A stretch of 35,251 nt of DNA from assembly GCF_015207655.1 (NCBI RefSeq), contig NZ_JADEWN010000068.1, forward strand, positions 1 through 35,251, read 5' to 3'. This document shows positions 15,567-24,086 of the stretch, in pieces. The DNA comes from Gloeocapsopsis crepidinum LEGE 06123. Lineage in GTDB: Bacteria; Cyanobacteriota; Cyanobacteriia; Cyanobacteriales; Chroococcidiopsidaceae. A program made the translations under genes and the position numbers. Below the pieces are notes generated by a model that searched no databases, was not told the DNA's origin, and saw only the letters and a program-made list of their open reading frames with translations. The first letter of the stretch is position 1. Each line of letters begins with the position of its first letter.

Positions 15567-16430
15567 CTACCACCCGTAACGAGTCAGCCCTGTTTCCAGC
15601 ACTTGCACTAATATCCGACCACACTCACGAGAAGATGCAGTTGAGCGGCTGGTAATGAAAGGATAATCAACAAGCACAGATGTCTGATGCCCTACATTGC
15701 CGATGAAAGCACCATCTGATCCAACAGCATCGCGGAGAATGAATTCTAGCGGGTAGAAAGGAGGACCAAAATTGATATAGCCATCTCCAAACCCCTTGTT
15801 AGTACCATCAATTGCATGATGACCTTCAAATCCCGTACCATCCAGGTAGTCATAATCAATCGGATGCCCAGTGACGTGCTTGCCCCAAATCAAGCTCTTT
15901 TTCTCTCTAAAGTCTCGTGCAAATGCTAAGCAGGCAACACCATAGCATTCAGCAGCAATTGGTTTTTGTAACTTGTAAAAACCTAAGATAAGGTCATGCA
16001 ATCTCTGGTTATTAGCAAGATCGACCATTGCCCCGCTACCACCAACAATCGCGAGCGCATCATATTCGCTGAGTTCCTCGGCGATAATCTTATCGATTTG
16101 TTTATAATAGGCTTCCATGTCTCTGAGATAAGTCGCAGAACTAGGGTAGGCTCGTCGAGGAAACCAGTCAGCAAGGCTTTTAGGATTATCTAGTCGCTCT
16201 GAATCGTTGATTTTGCGTGTTTTTTCTGCCATTTCTTCTGACGTAACCGACCGTCCCAAAGGCGGATCGATGTAGCCTGGTGCGCAACTGACTGATAGTG
16301 GAGTTGGTTTCTTTCCGTTCGGGGTCAAGAACGTAATATCGTATCCCGCTGAATCACATGCTTCTAAGGGACCAATCAGTTCTTCGCCCCAATATCCCCA
16401 CTCTGATAAAACAAATAAAATCTTTTTCAC
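15567..16430 (-). CDS. Large DJ-1/PfpI (Hsp31/glyoxalase-III-like) protein
   Basis: The product has 287 residues and starts at GTG 16430, with AAAGGAG about 10 bases upstream. It begins MKKILFVLSEWGYWGEELIGPLE with the acidic partner near Glu17. It has an inserted helical region with IDPPLGRSVTSEEMAEKT, then YDALAIVGGSGAMVDLANN and the nucleophile elbow PIAAECYGVACLA with Cys162. The size and the extra 'PL.R..T..E' region resemble the Hsp31-like branch, whose members act as glyoxalase III or protein deglycase. It is the first gene of the cluster and is followed at 4 bases by the ThDP enzyme. A 17-base palindrome lies about 100 bases upstream and may control the operon. Confidence 0.85.
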   Translation of the reverse strand: MKKILFVLSEWGYWGEELIGPLEACDSAGYDITFLTPNGKKPTPLSVSCAPGYIDPPLGRSVTSEEMAEKTRKINDSERLDNPKSLADWFPRRAYPSSATYLRDMEAYYKQIDKIIAEELSEYDALAIVGGSGAMVDLANNQRLHDLILGFYKLQKPIAAECYGVACLAFARDFREKKSLIWGKHVTGHPIDYDYLDGTGFEGHHAIDGTNKGFGDGYINFGPPFYPLEFILRDAVGSDGAFIGNVGHQTSVLVDYPFITSRSTASSRECGRILVQVLETGLTRYGW

Positions 16431-16528
16431 TCACTCTTCTCCTTTTACGTAATATTGTTGCGATTAGTCTGCTTGTCATACCTTGTAACTGCGATCGCCA
16501 GTCTCAAAAGTGAAACCATAGGCAATAG

Positions 16529-16545
16529 TTGAATCAGTGATTCAA
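16529..16545. promoter_or_regulatory. Operator-like 17-base perfect palindrome
   Basis: TTGAATCA-G-TGATTCAA is a perfect 8+8 inverted repeat lying 99 bases upstream of the DJ-1/ThDP operon start. Size and symmetry suit a dimeric HTH regulator such as a TetR, MarR or GntR type. No such regulator gene is in the cluster. The related TGATTC-GT-GAATCA lies at 17502-17515. Confidence 0.45.
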
Positions 16546-17232
16546 TACTCATCTGAAAGCTTAAAAAGTACGATTACTAACAGTGCGATCGCAAAGCTAA
16601 GAAATTTGTTTACTAACTTTATTTCATCTTCAGCGATACTAAGTTGATAAATAGTTATTTGATTTGTAATCGATACATTGAAAACTGAATCTAGCTTCTA
16701 CTCTCAACTCATTTTGATCAACCAAAGTTTAGGCTTTTAAGGACAAATTTAAGGATTTATATTCAGAAAATTCCCAAATCCAGCATCAGTAAAGGTTTCA
16801 ACAGTCATCAGACTGAATTAATTGCAGGTGTAAGTTTGCTTAAAATCGGAAAAGTTTTCTTATCTACAGAAAGTGTGTTCTTTTCTATGGAAAAATTAAT
16901 GAAATGTGATGCAATTGCTAAGATACTTGTGATAGAGATCGCAGCATGGAACTACATTATTCCCTTACTTATGTACTATATTCATTTCAAGATTTTTTGC
17001 CGTAGTGTTGGCGTTTTAGTAAGCGATCGCCACTCGTCCTGCAGAATTTCATTCAAAGAACTGTGCAACTAAATCTTACTTTTTATCATTTTTTTGACAA
17101 AACGTTAAAAACAATAGTTTGAAGTGCGCACCTTTTCCGACTTTTTCTGGTTGTTAGTACCAAAAAAACTAGCTTATATTAATAACTGCAGCGATAGTTC
17201 AAACAAAATAAGTAAGTGGGTAAAAAAATAGA

Positions 17233-17286
17233 AACTAAAGGGTGTTATCGGTCAATATTTAGCGATCAGTAGAGCAACAATTAACC
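17233..17286 (-). repeat. Right arm of diverged 54-base inverted repeat
   Basis: This is the reverse-complement partner of 11207-11260 (39 of 54 bases agree). It lies in the spacer before the AAA-ATPase gene. Confidence 0.4.
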
Positions 17287-17501
17287 ATAAAAAAACATAA
17301 AATTTGCGATACATAATTACGCCCACCGACTTTTCAACATATTTATTCTCTAATTCTCAACTTTTTACCAGGGAGAACTAAACTTATCGAGAGCGTATTT
17401 TCTCAAGAGTTGTTTTTATTATCTCTACGACTCTTGAACTTACCTTCAATAGTTATCGTTTCCAGCAAATGAATGTATTCAAGATATATAGTGCTTCTAA
17501 A

Positions 17502-17515
17502 TGATTCGTGAATCA
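17502..17515. promoter_or_regulatory. Second operator-like palindrome
   Basis: TGATTC-GT-GAATCA is a perfect 6+6 inverted repeat about 290 bases before the AAA-ATPase start. Its right half continues GTGAATCAATAC, close to GTGATTCAATAC at 16538-16549 in the other palindrome. It could be a second site for the same regulator. Confidence 0.35.
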
Positions 17516-17797
17516 ATACATAGAAGAGTACCTAAGAGCTTATAGTCACGAACAATTACTATTAGCCATTAGATATTAACAACTCCTAGCGGATGTGCAT
17601 AACTCAAATAGAAACAATATATAACTGAATTCTTAATATTAATCAAGAGATGTTATCAAATGTAAAATAATTTTTCTTTTTTGAAAAAACATAAACGCAA
17701 TTTAGAACCAAAGCTAGTTTGGTGCAGGACAACTAACTGTGCTTAGGAAAAAGGAAAATAAGTCTCAAGTACATCAACCTAAAATCAAGGAGTGACG

Positions 17798-17830
17798 ATG
17801 CTAGATGAATGGACAACAATACAGGCGTAG
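17798..17830 (+). CDS. Possible 10-codon leader peptide overlapping the ATPase start
   Basis: ATG 17798 has AAGGAG five bases upstream, an optimal spacing, and encodes MLDEWTTIQA before TAG 17828-17830. The ATPase ATG 17805 lies inside it in another frame, 12 bases after the same AAGGAG. The ribosome site thus fits the mini-frame better than the gene. It may regulate initiation, or be chance. Confidence 0.35.
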   Translation: MLDEWTTIQA

Positions 17831-19220
17831 GCGGGGTGTAATCTTAACACCTCAAGGATTTCAGAAACTCCAAGCAGCTAAATCCAATGCAGAAACATGG
17901 CAAAATGCCGGCAACCGTTATACACTTGAAGCCTTGAACGAGTACACAGGATTGTCTGTGGACACCCTAATGAAAGTATTTAAATGCGAATCTGGAGTCG
18001 ATAAGCAAACTTTAAAGTGCTGCTTTAGGGCTTTCAATCTGTCTTTAGAGCCTGGTGATTATTTCCAACCAGCACGACAAATTGAGCAATTGGAGGCGAT
18101 GTACACTGCACAATCAACACTTGAGTTAGAACCAGAATTTCCAGGAAGTCAAGTACCTTTATATTCAGCTTTTTATGTCGAGCGTTTTCCTAGTGACACT
18201 GATTGTTACAAAACAATTGTGCAACCAGGGGCACTGATCCGGATCGAAGCCTCTAGGCGAATGGGAAAAACTTCGTTGATGGCGCGGATTTTGGATCAGG
18301 TAGCAACAAAAGGCTATCGAACCGTGCTTTTAAACTTTCAGCTAGCAGATAAGACAATTTTCCAAGATTTGAATAAATTTTTGCAGTGGTTCTGTGCCAG
18401 TGTTGGATTAAGCGTACAAATGCCTAATCGGTTAGCGAACTATTGGAGTGAGACGTTTGGCAGTAAAATCAGCAGCAAAATGTATTTTGAGCAATATCTG
18501 CTGGCTGAAACAACACAGCCTTTAGTACTGGGGTTAGACGAAGTTGACCTCTTGTTCCAATATCCTGAGATAGCTGACGAATTTTTTGGGATGTTGCGAA
18601 CTTGGCATGAGGAAGCTAAAAATCGAGAAATTTGGAAAAGACTCCGGTTAATAGTTGCGCATTCAACACAAATATATATCCCTTTGAATGTGAATAAATC
18701 GCCGTTTAATGTGGGGTTGCCGATTGAGTTGCGTGCGTTTACAAGTTCTCAAGTGCAAGATTTAGCATTGCGGTATGGACTAGATTGGTCATCTGAAGAG
18801 GCGGAGCAACTGATAGCTCAAGTAGGAGGGCATCCCTATTTGGTACAGTTAGCGCTATATCATATTTGGCATCAGGATGTCACACTGGAGCAATTGTTGC
18901 AAACATCTCATATATCGTTTGAAATTTATCGCAATCACTTGCAACAGCAATTGTGGCATCTACAACAGCATCCAGAACTGGCAATAGCTTTTGGTCGGGT
19001 TGTGGCTGCACCATCGCCAGTGGAGATAGATTTAATACAGGCTTTTAAGTTGCAACGTATGGGATTAGTGCATTTGCAAGGCAATCAGGTGACACCCATT
19101 TGCAAGTTATATGCTCAATATTTCCGCGCTTACTTCAGCAGCAATTTGGAAGTTTTAAGGATAACGCAATGCTTAGCTTCAACACAAGCAGGTAGTGAGT
19201 CATGCCGCTTAAATCACTAG
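17805..19220 (+). CDS. AAA-like ATPase with N-terminal HTH-like domain
   Basis: The product has 471 residues. Residues of about 7-85 (RRRRGVILTPQGFQKLQAAK, NRYTLEALNEYTGLSVDTLMKVF, DKQTLKCCFRAFNLSLEPGDY) form the helical HTH-like domain often found in front of NTPase or WD40 modules in cyanobacterial signalling and conflict proteins. Residues of about 115-440 are an AAA-like (AAA_35-type) domain: Walker A IRIEASRRMGKTSLMARI, Walker B PLVLGLDEVDLLF, and GLPIELRAFTSSQVQDLALRYGL with GGHPYLVQLALYHIW of the winged-helix lid. There is no effector domain, so it may sense or assemble with partners. It is divergent from the DJ-1/ThDP operon across the long spacer and convergent with recN. The start is ambiguous because of the overlapping mini-frame at 17798. 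Confidence 0.82.
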   Translation: MNGQQYRRRRGVILTPQGFQKLQAAKSNAETWQNAGNRYTLEALNEYTGLSVDTLMKVFKCESGVDKQTLKCCFRAFNLSLEPGDYFQPARQIEQLEAMYTAQSTLELEPEFPGSQVPLYSAFYVERFPSDTDCYKTIVQPGALIRIEASRRMGKTSLMARILDQVATKGYRTVLLNFQLADKTIFQDLNKFLQWFCASVGLSVQMPNRLANYWSETFGSKISSKMYFEQYLLAETTQPLVLGLDEVDLLFQYPEIADEFFGMLRTWHEEAKNREIWKRLRLIVAHSTQIYIPLNVNKSPFNVGLPIELRAFTSSQVQDLALRYGLDWSSEEAEQLIAQVGGHPYLVQLALYHIWHQDVTLEQLLQTSHISFEIYRNHLQQQLWHLQQHPELAIAFGRVVAAPSPVEIDLIQAFKLQRMGLVHLQGNQVTPICKLYAQYFRAYFSSNLEVLRITQCLASTQAGSESCRLNH

Positions 19221-19299
19221 CTACTCGATGATAGTCTAGTTATTTGGCTGAAGAAATATTATTTCTCAAAGCAGGATACTGACTATATCAAGACTACTA

Positions 19300-21033
19300 T
19301 TAGCGCTCCAATTCTCGCAAAGGTACGCGACGTTGTGCAGCTTGCGTCAGTAGCGATTCTGCAAATGCGATCGCATCATGTGCCGATTTACCACCTGCTA
19401 AAGTTGCCAGTTCTTCACGGCGTGTCGTGAAGTTATTAAGTGCAGTGACTCGCACAATTGTACGTAAATTAGAAGTTGTGGAAGTTTCCTCCACAACTTT
19501 ATCAACACGAAAGTGCCGATCTGCCATTGCTGCAACTAGAGGTTGGTGTGTGACACACAAAACTTGATGATGTTGACTAAGTTGGTGTAATTTTTCAGCG
19601 ATCGCCTGTGCAACTCTTCCGGAAACTCCAACATCAATTTCATCAAATATTAATGTTCCCACAGCGTCGGCTTCGGAAAAACATGATTTCAATGCCAATA
19701 AAAAGCGACTCATTTCGCCACCTGAAGCGATCGCTGTCAGCGGTTGTAATGGTTCGCCAGGATTCGGACTAAACAAGAACGTTATTTTATCTGCGCCCAT
19801 TGCTGTAGGAGATGTCGCCATCACTTCCACTTGAAACTGTACCTTTTCCATTGCCAAAGGTTTAAGTTCTGCAATCAATCGCGCTTCTAGTTTTGCCGCC
19901 GCAGTTTGACGTAAATCTGTTAATTTGTGACAAGCTTGAATTAATTTCTTGAGATACTTTTGTTCTTTTTGTTCTAAAGCTTCAACCGAGTATTCATTAC
20001 TATTCAGTTCTTCTAATTCGGTGCCAATTTTCTGATAATAGGCGATCGCATCTTGCAATGTTGGACCATATTTTCGACAAATTTGCTTGAGTTCGCGAAT
20101 GCGTTCTTCGACTTCAACAAGTCGCTGCGGATCGGCTTCTAATCGTTCACCGTAAGCATTAATTTGCCGTCCTGCTTCGGTTACACTTGCTAAAGCTTCA
20201 CTGACCAAATCCAAAATTGATTGCAACTGCGCATCATACTGCACCATATCGGTTAACTTTGCTTCTGATTGCGCAAGTAAATCAGCACCAGCAGGGGCGT
20301 CATCATCGTTTTGATACAGTGCTTGATAAACTTGATAACTCAATTGCTGCAACTCGACAACGTGACTTAATCGCTGGCGTTCTTGTTCGAGTTGTTCAAA
20401 TTCATCAGGTTCGGCAAGATTTGCGGTTTTCAGTTCTTGAACTTGATAGGTCAGTAAATCGAGTTGTTGCAAGCGATCGCGTTCGGATTGCCGCCGTTTT
20501 TCGAGTACAGTTTTTGCTTGTTGATAGTCTGCAAATGCAGCGGTGACAATTTCTCTTTGTTGTACATGGGCTGCACTACCGTAAGCATCTAACCAATCGC
20601 GAACTTGTGCAGGTTGTCCTACTTGTACTGTTTGCCCTTGCGCGGTAATTTCTACAATGCGATCGCGCAATTCTGCCATTAATTGGCGATTCACGAGAAT
20701 ACCATTCACCCGCGAACGACTGCGGAGGCTACCACCTGTTGTCGTCATTTCACGACTACAGACAAGACAATCTTCATCGATTAATTCGATTTCTTGGGCA
20801 GTTAACCAAGGAATCATACTATCGAGTTTGAACGTTGCTTCTACTAACGCCCGATTGGTGCCAGTGCGAATGACGCGACTAGAAACTTTACCTCCCAAAG
20901 CCGCATCGATTGCATCCAAGATAATGGACTTTCCCGCACCAGTTTCGCCCGTTAAAACATTTAAACCAGCCCCAAACTCTAGTTCTAGCTGATCAATTAA
21001 AGCAAAGTTTTCGATCCGCAGGCAGATTAACAT
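19300..21033 (-). CDS. recN: DNA repair protein RecN (SMC-like ATPase)
   Basis: The product has 577 residues from ATG 21033 (MLICLRIENFALIDQLEL). The longer in-frame start at 21087 adds residues without family likeness. Walker A is LTGETGAGKSII (28-38). Two coiled-coil arms lie in the middle (about 160-370, rich in QQREI, LEKRRQSERDRLQQLD, QKYLKKLIQACHKL). The C-terminal head has the ABC signature AIASGGEMSRFLLALK and Walker B GTLIFDEIDVGVSGRVAQAIAEKL, followed by VLCVTHQPLVAAMADRHF. RecN helps bring broken DNA ends together in recombination repair. It stands alone and is convergent with the ATPase gene. Confidence 0.95.
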   Translation of the reverse strand: MLICLRIENFALIDQLELEFGAGLNVLTGETGAGKSIILDAIDAALGGKVSSRVIRTGTNRALVEATFKLDSMIPWLTAQEIELIDEDCLVCSREMTTTGGSLRSRSRVNGILVNRQLMAELRDRIVEITAQGQTVQVGQPAQVRDWLDAYGSAAHVQQREIVTAAFADYQQAKTVLEKRRQSERDRLQQLDLLTYQVQELKTANLAEPDEFEQLEQERQRLSHVVELQQLSYQVYQALYQNDDDAPAGADLLAQSEAKLTDMVQYDAQLQSILDLVSEALASVTEAGRQINAYGERLEADPQRLVEVEERIRELKQICRKYGPTLQDAIAYYQKIGTELEELNSNEYSVEALEQKEQKYLKKLIQACHKLTDLRQTAAAKLEARLIAELKPLAMEKVQFQVEVMATSPTAMGADKITFLFSPNPGEPLQPLTAIASGGEMSRFLLALKSCFSEADAVGTLIFDEIDVGVSGRVAQAIAEKLHQLSQHHQVLCVTHQPLVAAMADRHFRVDKVVEETSTTSNLRTIVRVTALNNFTTRREELATLAGGKSAHDAIAFAESLLTQAAQRRVPLRELER

Positions 21034-21462
21034 AATGTTGAATTCACCGTGAGGGCAGATGCCGCAGGCTGGCAATTTAGGAGACACTATCTTTCATTAT
21101 GAGGAACGCGCGACAAGCTCGCTCACTTTTTTTGGGCGATCGCTGATTTGGATACAAAAATCAAACTAACGCATTTCGACGAAGTACTTTGAGAATTATG
21201 ATTTTTGAACTAAAAGAAGTAGGAGTTACGCACTTGCCCCTTTCACTCTCCCCCAATTTTGGGGAAGAAGAGCAGAAAAACTTTTATTCACGGGGCTAGG
21301 GGGCGGAATTGATTCAAATGCGTAAGGCTTGAGAAGTTTCTTAACTCATAACTCCGCGAAGCGGTCAGTATTGTATCCCCAACAAAACAACTAAAAACAT
21401 GAAGCTTGTCGCAAAATTTGTTACAATTATTAACATAGTTCCGCTACAGCGGTTAGAGATTC
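21034..21462. other. Spacer between recN and the ABC1 kinase gene
   Basis: This is a divergent promoter region with no gene. It contains small hairpins: CCCCAA-TT-TTGGGG (21251-21264), CCGC-GAA-GCGG (21354-21364) and CCGCT-AC-AGCGG (21441-21452). The last ends 10 bases before the kinase start codon and could mask its ribosome site. A CCCCAATTTTGGGG...GGGGCTAGGGGGC stretch looks like a dispersed spacer repeat. Confidence 0.5.
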
Positions 21463-23505
21463 ATGAACGGAAAATATTCACCTTCAATAAGACTTGATGA
21501 GCCTGTACCAAACCCAGTTATGCAAGCAAATGATCTAACCGTAGTAGAGGAACGAATACCACATCATTCAGTGATTGCAAGTAAGGTAGAACCAGAAACC
21601 ATACGCTACGATCCCATTGCGATCGCCGAGTATTTTCGCCACAGACCACTCGAAGTGTTTGGGCGGATACTCAAAGTATTATTTCCAATTATCAGCTTTG
21701 CGTTTGGTTTATGGTGGGACAAACAGCGTAGCCGTGCAGTCAAAAATGAACGGCGTCGCGCAATTCAGTTACGCGAACTTCTAACTCGATTGGGACCAGC
21801 GTATATCAAAATTGGTCAAGCATTATCTACTCGACCTGATTTAGTTCCCCCTTTGTATTTAGAAGAATTAACACAGTTACAAGATCAACTCCCGCCCTTT
21901 CCCAACGAAATCGCCTATCAATTTATTGAAGAAGAACTCGGCGATCGCCCCGAAAACATCTACGCCGAACTATCACCCCAGCCACTCGCTGCGGCTTCTT
22001 TAGGACAAGTTTATAAAGGCAAGTTAAAAACTGGGGAAACTGTTGCCGTTAAAGTTCAGCGCCCCGATTTACGCGAATGCATCACAGTAGATCTCTACAT
22101 ACTACGCCGCATTGCTACATGGGCAAACAACAACATCAAGCGCGTGCGTAGCGACTTAGTCGCAATTCTAGATGAGTTTGGTTATCGCATCTTTGAAGAG
22201 ATGGATTACATCCACGAAGGAGAAAACGCCGAACGCTTTGCCCAGCTTTATGGTCACATTAAAGATATCTATGTTCCCAAGATTTATTGGCAGTATACAC
22301 AGCGTCGTGTCCTCACGATGGAGTGGATCGTAGGAACTAAACTAACTCAAGCAGAAGCGATTCGCGCCCAAGGTATTGATGCCCGTTATCTTGTGGAAGT
22401 TGGCGTTCAATGTTCGCTGCGCCAGTTGCTCGAACATGGCTTCTTTCATGCCGATCCGCACCCAGGCAATTTACTAGCGACTCCTGATGGGAAACTAGCG
22501 TATCTCGATTTTGGCATGATGAGCGAAATCAAACCACAACAACGCTATGGTTTGATCGAAGCGATCGTTCACATGGTTAACCGCGATTTTGAGGGTTTAG
22601 CTCACGACTACGTCAAGCTCGATTTTCTCACCCCAGACACCGATTTAACTCCAATTATTCCGGCTTTAGCACGAGTTTTTAACAATGCTTTAGGCGCAAG
22701 TGTTGCAGAGTTAAACATTAAAAATATTACTGATGAGTTATCAGCGTTAATGTACGAATATCCTTTCCGCGTTCCAGCATATTACGCCTTGATTATTAGA
22801 TCGCTGGTGACGCTAGAAGGAATTGCCATTAATATCGATGCCAATTTTAAAGTTCTGAGTGCAGCTTATCCTTATGTTGCCAAGCGTTTATTGACAGATC
22901 CAGCCCCAGAATTACGCGCGTCTTTACGCGATCTTCTCTTTAGAGACGGTAGTTTTCGCTGGAATCGCTTAGAGAACTTATTACGTAATGCCAGCAGTAG
23001 CCAAGAATATGATTTCAATCAAGTTCTAGATCAAACAATTGAGTTTCTCTCTTCCGAACGCGGTGCTTTTATTCGCAATAACCTTGTAGATGAAATTGTT
23101 AAAGGTATTGATGCCTTAGGTCAAAATACCCTACACAATGTCACAAGTAACCTACGCGATCGCATTCTTAAAGCGCCTCTAGCTAATCGCCTCGCTTGGG
23201 CAATTGAAGAAACACCAAATGCATCTGTTGAGCAAGAACAAACGTTAGAACATATTAAGCGTGTTTGGAATATCCTTCAAGACACGCAAGGCTTTGATGC
23301 CTCAAAAATCGCGCCCCAGATACCACAGTTACTGTTAAAACCTGAATTACAGCGCATGGGTCAACAAGTTGCTAGCCGCCTAGCCCAGCGGGCGATCGCC
23401 CGTTTGATTCGAGAAGTCCTAGTCTCTCCTGAACCAGCATACACCAATGGTCAAGTCAAACCCAGACCTGCACTTGTTCCTATTCCAGCGAAAGCAAAAG
23501 TTTAG
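21463..23505 (+). CDS. ABC1/AarF/UbiB-family atypical kinase
   Basis: The product has 680 residues. After an N-terminal lead of about 90 residues come the family's KxGQ helix (AYIKIGQALSTRPDLVPPLYLEELTQLQD, about 115-145), the Ala-rich loop AAASLGQVYKGKLKTGETVAVKVQRP with the catalytic Lys, then MEWIVGTKL, FFHADPHPGNLLATPDGKLAYLDFGMM with the catalytic loop and DFG, and a long C-terminal helical region. The family (UbiB/ADCK, plastid ABC1K) controls quinone and prenyl-lipid metabolism; in cyanobacteria a role in plastoquinone or tocopherol homeostasis is inferred. The gene is single, followed by a strong hairpin shared with the convergent gene. Confidence 0.92.
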   Translation: MNGKYSPSIRLDEPVPNPVMQANDLTVVEERIPHHSVIASKVEPETIRYDPIAIAEYFRHRPLEVFGRILKVLFPIISFAFGLWWDKQRSRAVKNERRRAIQLRELLTRLGPAYIKIGQALSTRPDLVPPLYLEELTQLQDQLPPFPNEIAYQFIEEELGDRPENIYAELSPQPLAAASLGQVYKGKLKTGETVAVKVQRPDLRECITVDLYILRRIATWANNNIKRVRSDLVAILDEFGYRIFEEMDYIHEGENAERFAQLYGHIKDIYVPKIYWQYTQRRVLTMEWIVGTKLTQAEAIRAQGIDARYLVEVGVQCSLRQLLEHGFFHADPHPGNLLATPDGKLAYLDFGMMSEIKPQQRYGLIEAIVHMVNRDFEGLAHDYVKLDFLTPDTDLTPIIPALARVFNNALGASVAELNIKNITDELSALMYEYPFRVPAYYALIIRSLVTLEGIAINIDANFKVLSAAYPYVAKRLLTDPAPELRASLRDLLFRDGSFRWNRLENLLRNASSSQEYDFNQVLDQTIEFLSSERGAFIRNNLVDEIVKGIDALGQNTLHNVTSNLRDRILKAPLANRLAWAIEETPNASVEQEQTLEHIKRVWNILQDTQGFDASKIAPQIPQLLLKPELQRMGQQVASRLAQRAIARLIREVLVSPEPAYTNGQVKPRPALVPIPAKAKV

Positions 23506-23515
23506 GTAGTATGTG

Positions 23516-23535
23516 GAGAGGAACGAGTTCCTCTC
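23516..23535. terminator. Bidirectional hairpin between convergent genes
   Basis: GAGAGGAAC-GA-GTTCCTCTC is a perfect 9-bp stem followed by TTTC on the plus strand, 11 bases after the ABC1 stop and 28 bases after the end of the convergent hypothetical gene. It is well placed to end both transcripts, although the U-tract is short. Confidence 0.6.
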
Positions 23536-23538
23536 TTT

Positions 23539-23563
23539 CACTAGCCACTAGCAACTAGCCACT
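23539..23563. repeat. CACTAGC heptamer tandem repeat
   Basis: CACTAGC CACTAGC AACTAGC CACTC gives three and a half units of 7 bases, directly after the hairpin. It is of the short tandemly repeated heptamer class known from cyanobacteria. Confidence 0.65.
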
Positions 23564-24054
23564 CAATTTTCTCCTTCTCTCTCCCTCTTCAAACTTTCTT
23601 CCAAAGCTTGAATTTGTTCTCGACGTGCTTCAACTTCGAGCGATCGCCGTGCCAATTCCTGAGTTTGTAAAGTTAAAGTTTGCCTCCACTGTTCTGCTCT
23701 TTCGGTTTCCTGCTGCAAAAATGTTGGTGTAATCCCACTCGTTAAATAAGTTTTGACTAACTCCAGCACCCAGTTTGTTGCATTTTCGATCTGTTTAATT
23801 TCTCCTGTTGGAGATAACTCTAATAAAACCAGTAAACCTTCATGCAATTGTTCAGCATCAGGGCTTGTTAACACCTCAGCAGGAGGAATCACTTTCTCCT
23901 CAGTAAGAACGATCCAAGTATACTCAGCTTCTTGAACCGCCAGTAACCGGAGATTCAACTTACCAGAGAGTTGATGTTTTTGCACTTGAGCTAAATGTCG
24001 CATTGCCTGATAGAGGGGTGAGGGGTGAGGGGTGAGTAATTTTATCTGTAACAC
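23563..24054 (-). CDS. Hypothetical protein with C-terminal coiled coil
   Basis: The product has 163 residues and no family was recognised. It has a core alpha/beta region (PLYQAMRHLAQVQKHQLSGKLNLRLLAVQEAEYTWIVLTEEKVIPPAEVL), a link, and a charged coiled coil from about residue 105 (FLQQETERAEQWRQTLTLQTQELARRSLEVEARREQIQALEESLKRERE). The start is GTG 24054 with no clear ribosome site; ATG 24003 (MRHLAQ) is the alternative. A GAGGGGT heptamer array encodes the TPHPSPL stretch near the N-terminus. It lies 32 bases downstream of valS and is possibly cotranscribed. The YTWIVLTEE segment looks conserved, so it is probably a real gene. Confidence 0.65.
   Translation of the reverse strand: MLQIKLLTPHPSPLYQAMRHLAQVQKHQLSGKLNLRLLAVQEAEYTWIVLTEEKVIPPAEVLTSPDAEQLHEGLLVLLELSPTGEIKQIENATNWVLELVKTYLTSGITPTFLQQETERAEQWRQTLTLQTQELARRSLEVEARREQIQALEESLKREREGEN
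24013..24036. repeat. GAGGGGT heptamer tandem repeat inside a reading frame
   Basis: Three units of GAGGGGT plus GAG lie inside the first codons of the coiled-coil hypothetical gene on the opposite strand. Seven-base units shift frame with each copy, so copy-number change would frameshift the GTG 24054 start. Confidence 0.65.
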
Positions 24055-24086
24055 TTTATTAGGGGTTCGTTAAAAAACAAGAGAAG

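Larger units (their letters stand above)
16431..17804. other. 1.37-kb gene-poor AT-rich spacer
   Basis: No convincing gene was found; the longest frame (16836-17072) lacks a ribosome site and any family resemblance. The spacer contains the promoters of the divergent DJ-1 operon and AAA-ATPase gene, two related palindromes (16529-16545 and 17502-17515), and the right arm of the 54-base inverted repeat. TTGACA at 17094-17099 with TAGTTT 15 bases on is a weak promoter candidate on the plus strand. Confidence 0.6.

Noticed and set aside
16836-17072. 78-codon open frame in the long spacer
   Set aside because: TTG start, no ribosome site, no recognisable domain, AT-rich composition like the surrounding spacer.
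17805-19220. AAA-like ATPase as part of a complete defence system
   Set aside because: No nuclease, toxin or other effector gene lies beside it; its neighbours are metabolic and repair genes.
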